Positions 4,972 to 6,000 of a stretch of DNA of 6,000 nucleotides are shown one piece after another (within the stretch, counting starts at the first letter, position 1; each line of letters begins with the position of its first letter). The notes beneath the pieces are model-generated. The model saw only the letters and a program-made list of their open reading frames with translations, was not told the DNA's origin and searched no databases. Source of the stretch: Acidimicrobiales bacterium (GTDB lineage: Bacteria > Actinomycetota > Acidimicrobiia > Acidimicrobiales > RAAP-2). Both the position numbers and the translations under genes were made by a program. The DNA lies in assembly GCA_017883105.1 (NCBI GenBank), contig JADGOF010000151.1, forward strand, positions 1 to 6,000, read 5' to 3'.

Positions 4972-6000
4972 ATGCCGAAGCGGGCCGCCAAAGCCGGCGC
5001 GTGGGCGGTGATCGCGCTTTCGGTGACGATCGCCGGATGCTCGGCTTCGCCGCCATCTACCCGTCCCACCGGCACCAATCCGTTCTTCAGCAACCGTTTC
5101 GCCGCCACCGTCAATCACTACACGTTCGGGCAGGACCCGTCGTGGACCGCGGACGGTCGGGTCCTTTCCAATGAGAAGGACCGGGCGGGAACGTCCCAGA
5201 TCTACGTTTCACGACTCGATGGCACCAACATGTCCTGCCTGACGTGTGGCCAGGCAGGGCCCAACGGGTTCCCCCAGGAACGACCCGAGGGCGATTGGAT
5301 CCTCTTTTGCTCGTATCGCGGCCAGAAGGCCACGTTCGGCGCCCCCTGCCTCGGTGGGATCGGGAGCGATCTCTACGCGATGTGTCCCGACGGAAGCCAC
5401 CTGACACGGTTGACCGATCCCAGTTCTTCGTTCAATTCCGGCGGCGCTCCGTACGACAATTACCATCCCAGCTGGTCGCCGGACGGCCGCCACCTCATCT
5501 GGACACACGCCCGCTTTGACGCGCGTGCCCAGGGCGGAACGCAGTGGACGATCCTCTTGTCGGCATTCATCGTGGGCAGGAACGGGATCCCGCACTTGAG
5601 CACCGTCACCACGGTCGCTCCAGGTGGGGACAATGCGTACGAGACCCAGGTGTGGTCACCGGACGGAAGCGGCGTGCTGTACACGTCGTTCAGCTCCGAC
5701 GGCCACCTGCGTACCGGTTGGTTGAATTCGGAGCTGTACTTCTTGCGCCTCCACGGCGACGGGGCTTCACCGTCCCACCCGCTTGTCACCCACGTCACCG
5801 ATGGAAGCCCCGGGTGGGACGAGCAGGCGGTGTTCACACCGGACATGAGAGACGTGATCTGGATGTCGAGTCGGGCGACACCTACCTGGTACCAGGCCGT
5901 GGTCACCGCTGCCCAGCTTGCCGGATATGACCCGCCCTTCGAGAATGAGGTGTTCGGACCGTTCTTCGTCCTGACCGTTCTCGACCCGAAGTTCCGGACC
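4972..6000 (+). CDS. Secreted lipoprotein with TolB-type PD40 beta-propeller repeats, 3' truncated
   Basis: The frame is open from here to the window end (343 codons, no stop), so the C-terminus is missing. The N-terminus is a lipoprotein signal: basic MPKRAAK, a hydrophobic core, then lipobox IAGC with C23 as the lipidated residue, so the protein should be anchored outside the membrane. A Ser/Thr/Pro linker follows. Five PD40-like blade motifs are visible: PSWTADG around W58, a divergent PQERPEGDW around E103, PSWSPDG at W168, VWSPDG at W228 and VFTPD at F288. The last three are exactly 60 residues apart. Cysteines 89, 92, 113, 126 and 138 cluster in the early blades and could form disulfides. 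Such propellers usually bind proteins or carbohydrates; no catalytic residues are evident, although a downstream domain may exist. The start is uncertain: in-frame GTG 4942, GTG 4951 and ATG 4870 are alternatives. Confidence 0.82.
   Translation, partial: MPKRAAKAGAWAVIALSVTIAGCSASPPSTRPTGTNPFFSNRFAATVNHYTFGQDPSWTADGRVLSNEKDRAGTSQIYVSRLDGTNMSCLTCGQAGPNGFPQERPEGDWILFCSYRGQKATFGAPCLGGIGSDLYAMCPDGSHLTRLTDPSSSFNSGGAPYDNYHPSWSPDGRHLIWTHARFDARAQGGTQWTILLSAFIVGRNGIPHLSTVTTVAPGGDNAYETQVWSPDGSGVLYTSFSSDGHLRTGWLNSELYFLRLHGDGASPSHPLVTHVTDGSPGWDEQAVFTPDMRDVIWMSSRATPTWYQAVVTAAQLAGYDPPFENEVFGPFFVLTVLDPKFRT

Noticed and set aside
4761..5174. A + strand frame of 137 codons overlapping the lipoprotein start
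   Set aside because: The protein is Arg/Gly-rich without motifs. The alternative frame from 4972 gives a clear lipobox and propeller repeats and stays open to the window end.
1..6000. CRISPR arrays, tRNA/rRNA genes, insertion sequences, phage genes or a new defence system
   Set aside because: No spaced direct repeats, transposase or integrase motifs, or RNA gene signatures were found on either strand; the gene content is respiratory and metabolic.

Overview
This is a GC-rich window with every convincing gene on the + strand. The organism is most likely a high-GC actinobacterium. The main evidence is a three-subunit complex II that resembles the mycobacterial Sdh1 (Rv0249c-Rv0248c-Rv0247c) type rather than the four-subunit proteobacterial type. 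An uncultured or environmental lineage such as Acidimicrobiia would fit, but that placement is inference from remembered family resemblance, not from a search.

Bases 1-3335 hold a tight respiratory operon. It begins with the 3' part of the membrane anchor (sdhC-like, cut by the window start). A complete flavoprotein sdhA follows (592-2430), then a complete iron-sulfur subunit sdhB (2430-3335) whose ATG overlaps the sdhA stop as TGATG. Together they oxidise succinate and pass electrons through FAD and the SdhB iron-sulfur clusters to membrane quinone. The anchor carries a Cys/His-rich motif at the end of a membrane helix that could hold the membrane-embedded Rieske-type [2Fe-2S] cluster known from mycobacterial Sdh1. 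A small SCP2-like gene (3358-3795) follows 22 bases later and may be co-transcribed.

Bases 3796-3906 are non-coding. They contain a striking inverted repeat of 24 paired positions per arm closed by a GTGA tetraloop. It may be an unusual U-tail-less terminator, a regulatory site, or a small palindromic element.

Bases 3907-4757 hold two tandem VOC (glyoxalase/bleomycin-resistance/dioxygenase fold) genes 29 bases apart. The second keeps a full set of plausible metal ligands, while the first appears to have lost at least two.

Bases 4758-4971 are a short non-coding stretch with a terminator-like hairpin and a strong but oddly placed Shine-Dalgarno sequence. From about 4972 to the window end runs the start of a secreted lipoprotein with TolB-type PD40 beta-propeller repeats. 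It is still open at base 6000, so its 3' end lies outside. No tRNA, rRNA, CRISPR, transposase or phage gene is visible. Most of the window is ordinary housekeeping and accessory sequence; the long hairpin and the anchor's Cys/His motif are the two points most worth a second look.
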